The notes under the pieces were generated by a model. That model made no database searches. It was given only the letters and a program-made list of their open reading frames with translations, and was not told the origin of the DNA. Made by a program: the position numbers and the translations under genes. Of a DNA stretch of 64,000 bases, positions 9,120-17,583 are shown in pieces. This DNA is from Actinomadura harenae. Lineage in GTDB: Bacteria > Actinomycetota > Actinomycetes > Streptosporangiales > Streptosporangiaceae. The stretch is from positions 1-64,000 of the forward strand of contig NZ_RFFG01000015.1 of NCBI RefSeq assembly GCF_003696215.1, read 5' to 3'. Within the stretch, counting starts at the first letter, position 1. Each line of letters begins with the position of its first letter.

Positions 9120-9929
9120 CTAGTCGACCTCCATCAGGGGGCGGTAGTTGCCCGTGGGGACGAAGTGGGTGACGGCCGACTCGCCCTCGATCCGGTGGAT
9201 CGCGAAGCCCGCGGGCTCGCCGGTGAGCGCGGCGCGTCCGGGGCGGGTGAGGTCGAGGAACAGCTGCCGGTAGGTGCTGGACGTCGTGGTGCAGACCGTC
9301 CCGGCGAGGGAGCCGACGGTGCTGCGGTGCACGTGGCCGCCGATCACCCGGACGACCTGGCGGTGCCGCTTGAGGATCTCCGCGAGGCCCTCGGTGCCGG
9401 TCATGCTCATGTCGTCGATGAACCGGATGCCGATCGGATACGGCGGGTGGTGCATGGCGATCACGGTCGGGACGCCCGGGCGCTCGGCGAGCGTCGCGTC
9501 CAGCCAGGCGAGCCGCTCGACGTCGAGCTCACCGGCCGCGGAGCCGGGGATCGTGGTGTCGCAGCAGACCAGGCGGGTTCCGGCGACGTCCACGGCGTAC
9601 TGGACGGGCGCGCCCGGGCCGCCGCTGTCGGCCACGGCCGGATGGTCGCGGAAAGCGTGCCGTAGCGCGTCCCGGTCGTCGTGGTTGCCGGGCAGCGGGT
9701 AGACGGCCATCGGCAGCGGGGACAGCAGCGCGTGCAGCCTGGCGTACTCGGCCGGACGGCCGCCGTCGGCCAGGTCGCCGGTCAGGACGACCGCGTCCGG
9801 GCGGGCGGGCAGCGCCAGCAGGCTGGACACCGCGGCGCGCAGCGAGCGGACCGGCCCCGAGCCGTCGTCCACCTCGCCGTCCCGGCCGACCGCCAGATGG
9901 ATGTCGCTGAGCTGCGCAATGATCGCCAT
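9120..9929 (-). CDS. Metallophosphoesterase, cyclic-nucleotide phosphodiesterase-like (CpdA/Rv0805 type)
   Basis: A 269-residue calcineurin-like phosphoesterase. The dinuclear metal motifs are in order: LSDIHLA (DxH), LTGDLADGG (GDxxD), PGNHDDRDALR (GNHD), AMHHPP and GGHVHR. The arrangement and length match class III cyclic nucleotide phosphodiesterases such as CpdA and Rv0805; another phosphodiester substrate is possible. Start ATG 9929 (MAIIAQLSD) follows GGAGGAGGGGGAGGA. A longer in-frame start at 9977 has no conserved sequence. No signal peptide is seen. Confidence 0.9.
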   Translation of the reverse strand: MAIIAQLSDIHLAVGRDGEVDDGSGPVRSLRAAVSSLLALPARPDAVVLTGDLADGGRPAEYARLHALLSPLPMAVYPLPGNHDDRDALRHAFRDHPAVADSGGPGAPVQYAVDVAGTRLVCCDTTIPGSAAGELDVERLAWLDATLAERPGVPTVIAMHHPPYPIGIRFIDDMSMTGTEGLAEILKRHRQVVRVIGGHVHRSTVGSLAGTVCTTTSSTYRQLFLDLTRPGRAALTGEPAGFAIHRIEGESAVTHFVPTGNYRPLMEVD

Positions 9930-10116
9930 TGATCCTCCCCCTCCTCCAAGCGAACCACGGACCGGACCGGTTCGCACGCCTGGCCGCGCCCGCCCGCGGC
10001 GTCCTCGCCGGGGGAGCGCTGACCGGAACTTTGTGCCCGGTTGACCGGCTGGCCGGGGCCGCCGGGCACTAAACGATCATCGGTTCCGTCCGACCCCGGG
10101 ACCGGCGGGGGAGACC

Positions 10117-10896
10117 ATGCCCTTCCAGCGGCCCGGCAGGCGTGCGGCGCCGGCCCGTGTCCTGTTCCCGACCGTGCCGCTCCTGACCGTGCCGCTCTTG
10201 ACCGTGCTCGTCACGGCGCCGGCCGCGCGGGCGGACGACGGGGTGACGCTGAAGCCGAGGAAGGGACACCTTCGGGCAGGGCGGACGCTCACGATCATAG
10301 CCCCGCCGAACTGCGCCGATCCCGAGGCGCGTTCTAATGCGTTCCCGCACGAGACCGTTCGGCTGGCGGGCGGATCGGGGCCGGGGAGCGGGCCTTCCGG
10401 GTCGGTGCGGATCGCCCCTGGCACCGCGTCCGGCAGCTACGGACTCATGGTGACGTGCGCGGGGACCGGGCCGGGCCTGGGCGACGACAGGCTCCTCTAC
10501 GCTCAGGTGGACGTGCTGCCGCCTCTCCCCGGACGCGAACATCACCCCGGCGGGCCTCGTCACACAGGGCATGCGAGCCCCCTGTCCGAGCAGTCCCCGT
10601 CTCAGTCGCCGTCTCAGTCCCCCTCGCGGTCCCCGTCCGCTGTGGACCGGTCGTCCCCGTCGCTCCCCGTATCCCCGGCCGTGCCCACGCCCCGGGATTC
10701 CGCGTTGAACGTGCTCGGCGTGACGCCCACGCCGCTCGGTCCGGCGACCGGGGGAGGGTGGATGGCGTCCCATGACGGGCGGATCCCCGTCGCGCGGCCG
10801 ACGGGACTTGCCGTGGGGCTGGGGTCCGCGCTGCTCGTGGGGGCCCTCGGCGGGCTCTGGTGGGCGCTGCGGCGGCGGAGGAGGCCGGATGCCTAG
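10117..10896 (+). CDS. Secreted cell-surface protein with C-terminal membrane anchor
   Basis: A 259-residue protein of unknown family. It has a signal peptide (Arg-rich start, hydrophobic core, cleavage near ARADDG at about residue 38) and a folded region of ~120 residues with two Cys (NCAD, VTCAG). A Ser/Pro/Gln linker follows, then a hydrophobic segment (about 229-250) and an RRRR tail. This is the layout of a sorted or anchored surface protein, but no LPxTG-like motif precedes the final segment. Its last eight bases overlap the sortase gene. GGGGGAG precedes the ATG. Confidence 0.75.
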   Translation: MPFQRPGRRAAPARVLFPTVPLLTVPLLTVLVTAPAARADDGVTLKPRKGHLRAGRTLTIIAPPNCADPEARSNAFPHETVRLAGGSGPGSGPSGSVRIAPGTASGSYGLMVTCAGTGPGLGDDRLLYAQVDVLPPLPGREHHPGGPRHTGHASPLSEQSPSQSPSQSPSRSPSAVDRSSPSLPVSPAVPTPRDSALNVLGVTPTPLGPATGGGWMASHDGRIPVARPTGLAVGLGSALLVGALGGLWWALRRRRRPDA

Positions 10897-11563
10897 GCCG
10901 TGTCCCCGGCGGCGCCGGCGGCGGGCACGCTGCGTTCTGGCGGCCGCGCTCGGGGTGTCCCAGGCGGTCTCGGGCTGCGCGCTCGGACGCCATGACCACG
11001 CGAGGACCGTGCTGCCCGAGATCGTCCCGCCGAGGAGGGCGGGGGCCCCGGCGCCGCTGGGCGCGGGCCTGGCGCACGCCGTCCCGACCCGGTTGCTGAT
11101 CCCGCGGATCGGCGTGTCCGCCCCGCTCGGACGTGTCGGACGCGGCCCCTCCGGCGGGATCCAGGCGCCGCCGATGTCCGACCCGGACCGCGCGGGCTGG
11201 TTCGCGTCCGGGACGAGCCCGGGAGAACCGGGCGCCGCGCTGCTGCTCGGCCACCGGGACACCGCGTCCGGCCCGGCGGTCTTCGCGCACCTGGCGGAGC
11301 TGCGCCCGGGGGACATCATCGGCGTCGCCCGGACGGACGGCACGGTCGCGGTGTTCCGCATGACCCGCGCCGAGCAGGTGCCGAAGCGGCGGTTCCCCGA
11401 GGGGCGGGTGCTGATGGCCGGCGCCGTCCCCGAACTGAGGCTGATCACCTGCGCCGGACGGTACGACCATGCCAGGCGCGCCTATGACGACAATCTCATC
11501 GTCTACGCGACGTTCGCGGCCGCCTACCGGACCGCCGACCTGGCCTCGATGCCCGGAACCTGA
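10889..11563 (+). CDS. Class F-like sortase with lipoprotein-type signal
   Basis: A 224-residue sortase-family transpeptidase. Catalytic residues are readable: His122 in LLLGHRDT, Cys188 in RLITCAG and Arg196/197 in DHARRAYDDN. The DG-turn and FAHLAELRPGD segments fit class F sortases of actinobacteria. The N-terminus is Arg-rich, then hydrophobic, ending in a lipobox-like VSGC (Cys30), so it is probably membrane-attached. ATG 10889 overlaps the stop of the upstream secreted protein by eight bases, making that protein the obvious candidate substrate. Confidence 0.88.
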   Translation: MPRPCPRRRRRRARCVLAAALGVSQAVSGCALGRHDHARTVLPEIVPPRRAGAPAPLGAGLAHAVPTRLLIPRIGVSAPLGRVGRGPSGGIQAPPMSDPDRAGWFASGTSPGEPGAALLLGHRDTASGPAVFAHLAELRPGDIIGVARTDGTVAVFRMTRAEQVPKRRFPEGRVLMAGAVPELRLITCAGRYDHARRAYDDNLIVYATFAAAYRTADLASMPGT

Positions 11564-11587
11564 CGGCCCGGACCCCGCCGGGACGGC

Positions 11588-12145
11588 TCAGGCCACGTGC
11601 GTGAGGACGGCGCTGAGCGCGGACGTGACGGCCTCCGGGGCGGGCGCGATGTCCGGCACCACGTCGCGGAGCGCGAGCCAGCCGTTGATGGCCTGGGTGG
11701 TGGGACGGGCCTCGCGGAGCTGCGGGTCCTCGATGTCGTACCAGGCGGCGATCTTGGACCAGCGCCAGAGCCGGTGCCCGCCGGTGGACATCTCCGAGGC
11801 CGGGAAGCCGCCCTGCCCCCGCGCGCCCGTGATCGACAGCCGCACCGACTCCACCGAGCGCCGCACGCGCTCGGCGATGTCGCGGATCGTCAGCAGCGGG
11901 TCGGCCTCGACCTGCCGGACGTGCAGGCCGGGGGCCGCGTCCTCCAGGTGGCCGACGACCTGCATGACCGCCTCGGCGAGCGTCGTCGCGTGCCAGGTGG
12001 CGGTGGCGTTCCCGGGCCGTGTGGCGTGCTGGGGCTCGGTGATGATCGAGACCGTGACCTGACCGTGGGTCCGGTCGAACAGGGGATCCAGCTCCTCCTC
12101 GTAGAGGGGACGGCTGAGGATCAGCGCGAAGTCATAGCTCGGCAT
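11588..12145 (-). CDS. Helix-turn-helix DNA-binding protein (AlpA/MerR-like wing)
   Basis: A 185-residue protein. Residues ~1-85 form an uncharacterised alpha/beta region (DFALILSRPLYEEELDPLFDRT). Residues ~88-140 resemble an excisionase or MerR-type HTH: a site for recognition helices in LTIRDIAERVRRSVESVRLSI, then GGHRLWRWSKIAAWY, where a wing and WSKI segment resemble AlpA-type proteins. Function unknown; a regulator is inferred. Start ATG 12145 follows GGGGAGGA. It converges with the sortase gene, 24 bases apart. Confidence 0.7.
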   Translation of the reverse strand: MPSYDFALILSRPLYEEELDPLFDRTHGQVTVSIITEPQHATRPGNATATWHATTLAEAVMQVVGHLEDAAPGLHVRQVEADPLLTIRDIAERVRRSVESVRLSITGARGQGGFPASEMSTGGHRLWRWSKIAAWYDIEDPQLREARPTTQAINGWLALRDVVPDIAPAPEAVTSALSAVLTHVA

Positions 12146-12244
12146 CCGTCCTCCCCTGGTCGTTCGTCCTCCTGGAAAGGTACAACGCGCGAGCGCTGTA
12201 TGCTTGTGTCGGGAGCAGTATCCGGTGCCGGGTCGTGGGATGAT

Positions 12245-12274
12245 TTCGCGTTTCACCGTCCGGTGACGTACACT
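12245..12274 (+). promoter_or_regulatory. Candidate infA promoter in a 301-base gene-free gap
   Basis: The gap 12146-12446 holds no credible gene. A TACACT box (12269-12274) with TTCGCG 18 bases upstream is the best -10/-35 candidate; it would give a leader of about 165 bases before infA. A second TATGCT box at 12199-12204 has no good -35. A TTGACG at about 12315 lacks a matching -10. Confidence 0.35.
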
Positions 12275-12446
12275 CCTGTGTCGGTCCGTGTTCGGCCGCC
12301 GTGAATCCCTGCCTTGACGCTCGTGTGCGTCCGGGCCTGGGGTGCGGCCGGGTTCTCCACCTCGTCATCGATCATCAGATCTTCCTGACGTGGACGGAGT
12401 CGTCGCGGGCCGCGTCCAATGAGCCGATCAGCGAAGCGCGGAGGAC

Positions 12447-12668
12447 ATGCCTAAGAAGGAAGGTGCCATCGAGATCGAGGGCACCGTCATCGAGTCCCTC
12501 CCGAACGCCATGTTCCGGGTAGAGCTGGACAACGGGCACAAGGTGCTCGCCCACATCAGCGGCAAGATGCGGATGCACTACATCCGGATCCTGCCGGACG
12601 ACCGCGTCGTCGTGGAGCTGAGCCCCTACGACCTCACGCGCGGTCGGATCGTCTACCGCTACAAGTAA
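12447..12668 (+). CDS. infA: Translation initiation factor IF-1
   Basis: A 73-residue OB-fold protein that occupies the A site of the 30S subunit during initiation. The start [14 protein letters not shown], the central [22 protein letters not shown] and the end [11 protein letters not shown] are diagnostic, and the length is exactly the family's. GGAGG lies just before the ATG. It begins the infA-rpmJ-rpsM-rpsK-rpsD-rpoA-rplQ series. Confidence 0.99.
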   Translation: MPKKEGAIEIEGTVIESLPNAMFRVELDNGHKVLAHISGKMRMHYIRILPDDRVVVELSPYDLTRGRIVYRYK

Positions 12669-12759
12669 TCACTGGGGTTGCCTTCCGCGTGTCCGCGCCG
12701 GGACCGCTCGTTCCGGCAGGAGCGTGGCACGCGGGTGACCCTGATCTATAGGAGACCCA

Positions 12760-12873
12760 GTGAAGGTCAAGCCGAGCGTCAAGAAGATCTGCAACAAGTG
12801 CCGCGTCATCCGCCGGCACGGCCGGGTCATGGTCATCTGCTCCGACCCGCGCCACAAGCAGCGTCAGGGCTGA
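12760..12873 (+). CDS. rpmJ: 50S ribosomal protein L36, zinc-ribbon type
   Basis: A 37-residue protein read from a GTG at 12760: [14 protein letters not shown] at the start and [13 protein letters not shown] at the end. The zinc ligands Cys11, Cys14, Cys27 and His32 are present, so this is the zinc-binding (C+) form. GGAG at 12751-12754 provides the RBS. The gene is short but unambiguous, in its normal place between infA and rpsM. Confidence 0.98.
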   Translation: MKVKPSVKKICNKCRVIRRHGRVMVICSDPRHKQRQG

Positions 12874-13072
12874 CGCCCTACAACTGATCCACGCATCGCA
12901 GCCTTCGCACGTGGTCGCCGTACGGTTCCGGTCGAGCAAGATCGGGTCGTGCGGCACCGTCGTGTGAAGGGGCCACCCCCGGACGGAGGCCGGGGCCGCC
13001 ACCCGAACGAGTGTCGGGTGTGTGCGGACGCGATGCGCCTAACACCTCCGCCAACGAAGGGAACCGCCAGAG

Positions 13073-13453
13073 ATGGCACGCCTCCTCGGCGTCGACCTCC
13101 CGCGCGACAAGCGCGTGGAGATCGCTCTCACCTACATCTTCGGCATCGGTCGCACCCGGGCCCTGGAGACGCTGGAGAACACCGGTGTCTCCGGAGACAC
13201 CCGCGTCCACCAGCTCACCGACGACGACCTGGTGAAGCTGCGCGACTGGATGGAAGCCAACTACAAGACCGAGGGTGACCTCCGTCGCGAGATCCAGGCT
13301 GACATCCGCCGCAAGATCGAGATCGGCTGCTACCAGGGCATTCGGCACCGCCGCGGTCTGCCCGTGCACGGTCAGCGGACGCAGACGAACGCGCGTACCC
13401 GCAAGGGCAAGAAGAAGACCGTGGCCGGCAAGAAGAAGGCCGGCAAGAAGTAG
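13073..13453 (+). CDS. rpsM: 30S ribosomal protein S13
   Basis: A 126-residue protein of the 30S head that contacts P-site tRNA and forms bridges to the 50S subunit. The start [21 protein letters not shown], the FGIGRTRA motif and the Lys/Arg-rich end ([19 protein letters not shown]) are typical. AAGGGA lies upstream of the ATG. The 199-base gap before it contains no gene. Confidence 0.98.
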   Translation: MARLLGVDLPRDKRVEIALTYIFGIGRTRALETLENTGVSGDTRVHQLTDDDLVKLRDWMEANYKTEGDLRREIQADIRRKIEIGCYQGIRHRRGLPVHGQRTQTNARTRKGKKKTVAGKKKAGKK

Positions 13454-13513
13454 TAGTCCGTCGGGACTCATCCGTCCCGGACGGATCGACGACCTCAAAG
13501 GAAGAGAGCAGAG

Positions 13514-13915
13514 ATGCCTCCCAAGAGCCGTGTCGGCGCGAAGAAGGTGCGCCGCAAGGAAAAGAAGAACGTCGCTCACGGGCACGCCCACATCAAGAGC
13601 ACGTTCAACAACACCATCGTCTCGATCACCGACCCCAACGGGAACGTGATCTCCTGGGCCTCGTCCGGCCACGTCGGCTTCAAGGGCTCCCGTAAGTCCA
13701 CCCCGTTCGCCGCGCAGCAGGCCGCCGAGGCCGCCGCCCGGCGCGCGATGGAGCACGGGATGCGCAAGGTCGACGTGTTCGTCAAGGGTCCGGGCTCGGG
13801 CCGTGAGACCGCGATCCGCTCCCTCCAGGCCACCGGCCTCGAGGTGGGTTCGATCCAGGACGTCACGCCCGTTCCGCACAACGGCTGCCGCCCGCCCAAG
13901 CGTCGCCGGGTCTGA
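13514..13915 (+). CDS. rpsK: 30S ribosomal protein S11
   Basis: A 133-residue protein of the 30S platform near the E site. Signatures are [42 protein letters not shown], the [12 protein letters not shown] motif and the ending [18 protein letters not shown]. It is preceded by AAGGAAGAG and followed 25 bases later by rpsD. Confidence 0.99.
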   Translation: MPPKSRVGAKKVRRKEKKNVAHGHAHIKSTFNNTIVSITDPNGNVISWASSGHVGFKGSRKSTPFAAQQAAEAAARRAMEHGMRKVDVFVKGPGSGRETAIRSLQATGLEVGSIQDVTPVPHNGCRPPKRRRV

Positions 13916-13940
13916 GCACCGTAGGGGAGATCACAGAACA

Positions 13941-14567
13941 ATGGCTCGTTACACCGGTGCGGACTGCAAGCTCTGCCGCCGCGAGAAGATGAAGCTGTTC
14001 CTCAAGGGCAGCAAGTGCGAGGGCCCGAAGTGCCCGATCGAGATCCGTCCCTACCCGCCGGGTGAGCACGGCCGCGGTCGTCCGAAGGAGACCGAGTACC
14101 TGCTCCAGCTTCGTGAGAAGCAGAAGGCGAAGCGGATCTACGGCGTCCTCGAGCGCCAGTTCTCGAACTACTACGTCGAGGCCAACCGCCAGCAGGGCAA
14201 GACGGGTGACAACCTGCTCTCGCTGCTGGAGCGCCGCCTGGACAACGTCGTGTACCGCGCGGGCTTCTCCAAGTCCCGCGACATGGCGCGCCAGCTGATC
14301 CGGCACGGTCACATCCGGGTCAACGGCAAGAAGGTCGACATCCCGAGCTTCCTCGTCTCCGAGGCCGACATCGTGGACGTCAAGACCAAGTCCCTCGAGA
14401 TGACGCCGTTCCAGGTCGCCAAGGCCGAGGTCGGCGAGCGTCAGGTCCCGGCCTGGCTGGGCGTGGACGGCGAGCGCATGCGCATCTTCGTCCACTCGCT
14501 GCCGGTCCGCCAGCAGATCGAGGCTCCCGTCCAGGAGCAGCTGATCGTCGAGCTCTACTCCAAGTAG
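13941..14567 (+). CDS. rpsD: 30S ribosomal protein S4, zinc-binding form
   Basis: A 208-residue primary 16S rRNA binder. The N-terminal zinc finger has Cys residues in DCKLCRRE and SKCEGPKCP (C+ type). The S4 RNA-binding domain follows (LDNVVYRAGFSKSRDMARQLIRHGHIRVNGKKV). In E. coli S4 represses the alpha operon. Its presence between rpsK and rpoA is seen in mycobacteria and Thermomonosporaceae, whereas Streptomyces carries rpsD elsewhere. ATG 13941 is preceded by GGGGAGA. Confidence 0.98.
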   Translation: MARYTGADCKLCRREKMKLFLKGSKCEGPKCPIEIRPYPPGEHGRGRPKETEYLLQLREKQKAKRIYGVLERQFSNYYVEANRQQGKTGDNLLSLLERRLDNVVYRAGFSKSRDMARQLIRHGHIRVNGKKVDIPSFLVSEADIVDVKTKSLEMTPFQVAKAEVGERQVPAWLGVDGERMRIFVHSLPVRQQIEAPVQEQLIVELYSK

Positions 14568-14616
14568 GGGCTCACCCGGGCCCTCACCGGCCCACCGGGC
14601 TCCTCGCGAGCCCACC

Positions 14617-14666
14617 GGGCCCCGCCCGGAGGCGGGGCCCGCGCGGCTTCGCCTCCGGGCGGGGCC
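14617..14666 (+). promoter_or_regulatory. Competing hairpins between rpsD and rpoA
   Basis: Two mutually exclusive stems share bases. A local hairpin pairs 14617-14626 with 14631-14640 (10 bp, tetraloop CGGA). A longer one pairs 14618-14634 with 14650-14666 (17 bp, 15-base loop). Both are perfect. They lie in the 275-base rpsD-rpoA gap, which otherwise contains no gene. A switchable attenuator is possible, but no leader peptide or ligand element was recognised. Confidence 0.5.
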
Positions 14667-14842
14667 GACGGGTCTCCGCCTCACGGCGGGGACCGGCGGG
14701 TCCCGTCCTCGCGGCGGGCGCCCGTCCGTTTCGCCGTCCGTCCGCGCCCGGGTCGTCAGGTCCAGGCGTGGCCGGACGGCGGACAGGGAAGAACTCCACT
14801 GCGGTCGTCATATAGCGGGCACCGCGGAAAGAAGGAACACCC

Positions 14843-15856
14843 ATGCTCATCGCTCAGCGTCCCACTCTCACCGAGGAGCAGGTCGACGAGTACCGGTCGC
14901 GGTTCACCATCGAGCCGCTGGAGCCGGGCTTCGGCTACACGATCGGCAACTCGCTCCGCCGCACCCTGCTGTCGTCCATCCCCGGAGCCGCTGTCACCAG
15001 CATCCGGATCGAGGGCGTCCTGCACGAGTTCTCCACCGTTCCGGGGGTGAAGGAGGACGTCACCGACATCATCCTGAACCTCAAGGAGCTCGTCGTCTCG
15101 TCCGAGCACGACGAGCCGGTGGTCATGTACCTGCGCAAGCAGGGCCCCGGCGAGGTCACCGCGGCCGACATCGCGCCGCCGGCGGGCGTGGAGGTCCACA
15201 ACCCGGACCTGCACATCGCCACGCTGAACAACAAGGCCAAGCTGGAGATGGAGCTGACGGTCGAGCGCGGCCGCGGCTACGTCTCGGCCGCCCAGAACAA
15301 GCAGCCGGGCCAGGAGATCGGCCGTATCCCGATCGACTCCATCTACTCGCCCGTGCTGAAGGTCACCTACAAGGTCGAGGCGACCCGAGTCGAGCAGCGC
15401 ACCGACTTCGACCGCCTCATCCTGGACGTGGAGACCAAGGCGGCGATGCTGCCGCGCGACGCGGTCGCCTCCGCCGGAAAGACCCTCGTCGAGCTGTTCG
15501 GCCTGGCCCGTGAGCTCAACGTCGAGGCCGAGGGCATCGACATGGGCCCGTCCCCGACGGACGCCGCGCTCGCCGCGGACCTGGCCCTGCCGATCGAGGA
15601 GCTGAACCTCACGGTCCGCTCCTACAACTGCCTCAAGCGCGAGGGCATCCACTCCGTGGGCGAGCTGGTGGCCCGCAGCGAGCAGGACCTCCTGGACATC
15701 CGCAACTTCGGTGCGAAGTCCATCGAGGAGGTCAAGCAGAAGCTCAACGACATGGGCCTCTCGCTGAAGGACTCCCCGCCCGGGTTCGACCCGTCCGCCG
15801 CCGCCGACAACTACGGCGACGACGACGGTGGCTACGCCGAGACCGAGCAGTACTGA
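14843..15856 (+). CDS. rpoA: DNA-directed RNA polymerase subunit alpha
   Basis: A 337-residue protein. The N-terminal assembly domain shows [35 protein letters not shown]. An acidic linker leads to the C-terminal domain for UP elements and activators ([41 protein letters not shown]). The C-terminus is acidic, with a Tyr/Asp-rich tail. The ATG is preceded by AAAGAAGGA. Confidence 0.99.
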   Translation: MLIAQRPTLTEEQVDEYRSRFTIEPLEPGFGYTIGNSLRRTLLSSIPGAAVTSIRIEGVLHEFSTVPGVKEDVTDIILNLKELVVSSEHDEPVVMYLRKQGPGEVTAADIAPPAGVEVHNPDLHIATLNNKAKLEMELTVERGRGYVSAAQNKQPGQEIGRIPIDSIYSPVLKVTYKVEATRVEQRTDFDRLILDVETKAAMLPRDAVASAGKTLVELFGLARELNVEAEGIDMGPSPTDAALAADLALPIEELNLTVRSYNCLKREGIHSVGELVARSEQDLLDIRNFGAKSIEEVKQKLNDMGLSLKDSPPGFDPSAAADNYGDDDGGYAETEQY

Positions 15857-15969
15857 TCCCGGCATACCGTTAACACGTCCGAATGACCCGCCGCCGGTAC
15901 CTCGTACGGCCGGCGCGGAGATTTGCCACCGGTTCCTGAACCGGCCGGTGCAACGAAGGGAACACGACC

Positions 15970-16407
15970 ATGCCTCAGCCCACCAAGGGCGCCCGTCTGG
16001 GCGGCAGCGCGGCTCACCAGAAGCTGCTTCTGGCGAACCTGGCGACCTCGCTGTTCGAGCACGGCCGCATCACCACCACCGAGGCCAAGGCCCGCCGCCT
16101 GCGCCCGCTGGCGGAGAAGCTGATCACCAAGGCCAAGAAGGGCGACCTGCATAACCGTCGCCTCGCGGCCAAGACGATCCGCGACAAGGGCGTCCTGCAC
16201 GTCCTGTTCACCGAGATCGCTCCGGCCATGGCCGAGCGTCCCGGCGGCTACACCCGGATCACCAAGCTCGGCCCGCGCAAGGGCGACAACGCCCCCATGG
16301 CGGTCATCGAGCTGGTGACCGAGCCGGTGTCGGGCGCGTCCCGTCCGGCCGCCGCCGCTCCGGCGGAGGCTCCGGCCGAGGCCGTGGCCGAGGAGAGCGC
16401 GGAGTAA
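15970..16407 (+). CDS. rplQ: 50S ribosomal protein L17
   Basis: A 145-residue protein near the exit tunnel. Signatures are [29 protein letters not shown] and [22 protein letters not shown]. An Ala/Glu/Pro-rich disordered tail ends the protein. The ATG follows AACGAAGGGAA. It is closed by a clear intrinsic-type hairpin, so it ends the alpha operon. Confidence 0.98.
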   Translation: MPQPTKGARLGGSAAHQKLLLANLATSLFEHGRITTTEAKARRLRPLAEKLITKAKKGDLHNRRLAAKTIRDKGVLHVLFTEIAPAMAERPGGYTRITKLGPRKGDNAPMAVIELVTEPVSGASRPAAAAPAEAPAEAVAEESAE

Positions 16408-16443
16408 GACCCCTCCGGGGATCTTTCTCGCTCGACATGTGAG

Positions 16444-16474
16444 GGCCCGCCGTCCCCCTACGGGACGGCGGGCC
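16444..16474 (+). terminator. Terminator after rplQ
   Basis: A perfect 13-bp stem (16444-16456 with 16462-16474) with a five-base loop, followed by TGATCTTT. It lies 36 bases after the rplQ stop and before truA. Confidence 0.8.
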
Positions 16475-16673
16475 TGATCTTTGAGAGACTGGATCACATG
16501 GTCAGGGGGGCGATGATGCAGTGGGGCACGCCACGGGGCGGGAACGGCCCGGCACCGGCCGTCCGCTCCGGTGGGACAGGTGACAACGGTTGGGACGCGC
16601 TTTGGCCGACGGAACCGACAAGGCCGACGGACACGACATGGCCGACGGACACGACAAGGAACCCCCGGCACCC

Positions 16674-17498
16674 ATGACCGCTCTCGTACGACTGCGGCTC
16701 GACATCGGCTACGACGGATCGGACTTCGCGGGCTGGGCCCGTCAGCCCGGCCAGCGCACCGTCCAGGGCGTGATCGAGGACGCCCTCGCCCGCGTCCTGC
16801 GCCTCGACCCGCCGCCGGTGCTCACCGTCGCGGGACGCACCGACGCGGGCGTCCACGCGCGCGGCCAGGTCGCGCACGTGGTGGTGCCGGTCGCCGCGTA
16901 CTCGGCGATCAACGGCACGCTGCCGCGCCGCCTCGCCGGCCTGCTACCGCCGGACGTGCGGGTCTGGCGCGTCACCACCGCCCCGGAGGGCTTCGACGCG
17001 CGCTTCTCCGCGCTCGCCCGCCGCTACGCCTACCGCGTCTGCGACGACCCCGTGGGCGTGGACCCCCTGCGCCGCCACGACGTCCTGTGGCACCCGCGTC
17101 CGCTCGACGTCGACCGGATGAACGCCGCCACCCGCCTGATGCTCGGCGAGCACGACTTCGCCGCGTTCTGCCGCAAGCGCGAGGGCGCGACGACCATCCG
17201 CGAGCTCCAGGTCTTCGAGTGGAACCGCGAGGACAGGCATCTCGCCGTGGCCACGGTGAAGGCCGACGCGTTCTGCCACTCCATGGTCCGCGCGCTGGTC
17301 GGCGCGATGCTGGTCGTCGGCGACGGGCGGCGCTCGATCGAGTGGCCCGCCGAGGTCCTGGGCGCCCGGGTCCGCGACTCCGCCGTGAACGTCGCCCCGG
17401 CCCACGGCCTCTCGCTGGAGGAGATCGCCTACCCGGACGACGCGGACCTCGCCCTCCGCGCCCAGCAGACCCGCCGGGTGCGGACACTGTCCGGCTAG
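16674..17498 (+). CDS. truA: tRNA pseudouridine(38-40) synthase TruA
   Basis: A 274-residue enzyme that isomerises U38-U40 in the anticodon arm of tRNAs. The catalytic Asp sits in [15 protein letters not shown]. Other family motifs are [18 protein letters not shown] at the start, [17 protein letters not shown] and [20 protein letters not shown] 16674 gives the conventional N-terminus; in-frame upstream codons (from 16590) would add a repetitive ADGxDK stretch that is probably not coding. It usually follows rplQ in actinobacteria. Confidence 0.96.
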   Translation: MTALVRLRLDIGYDGSDFAGWARQPGQRTVQGVIEDALARVLRLDPPPVLTVAGRTDAGVHARGQVAHVVVPVAAYSAINGTLPRRLAGLLPPDVRVWRVTTAPEGFDARFSALARRYAYRVCDDPVGVDPLRRHDVLWHPRPLDVDRMNAATRLMLGEHDFAAFCRKREGATTIRELQVFEWNREDRHLAVATVKADAFCHSMVRALVGAMLVVGDGRRSIEWPAEVLGARVRDSAVNVAPAHGLSLEEIAYPDDADLALRAQQTRRVRTLSG

Positions 17499-17583
17499 CG
17501 GCCGTTCCCGCTTCACCGTTGACGCGCCCGGTGCCGTTCGGCACCGGGCGCGTTCGTTCTCAGCGCGTTCGTTCTCGGCGGGG

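Noticed and set aside
12146..12446. tRNA or small RNA gene before infA
   Set aside because: No cloverleaf, T-loop or terminator seen; best read as a promoter and leader.
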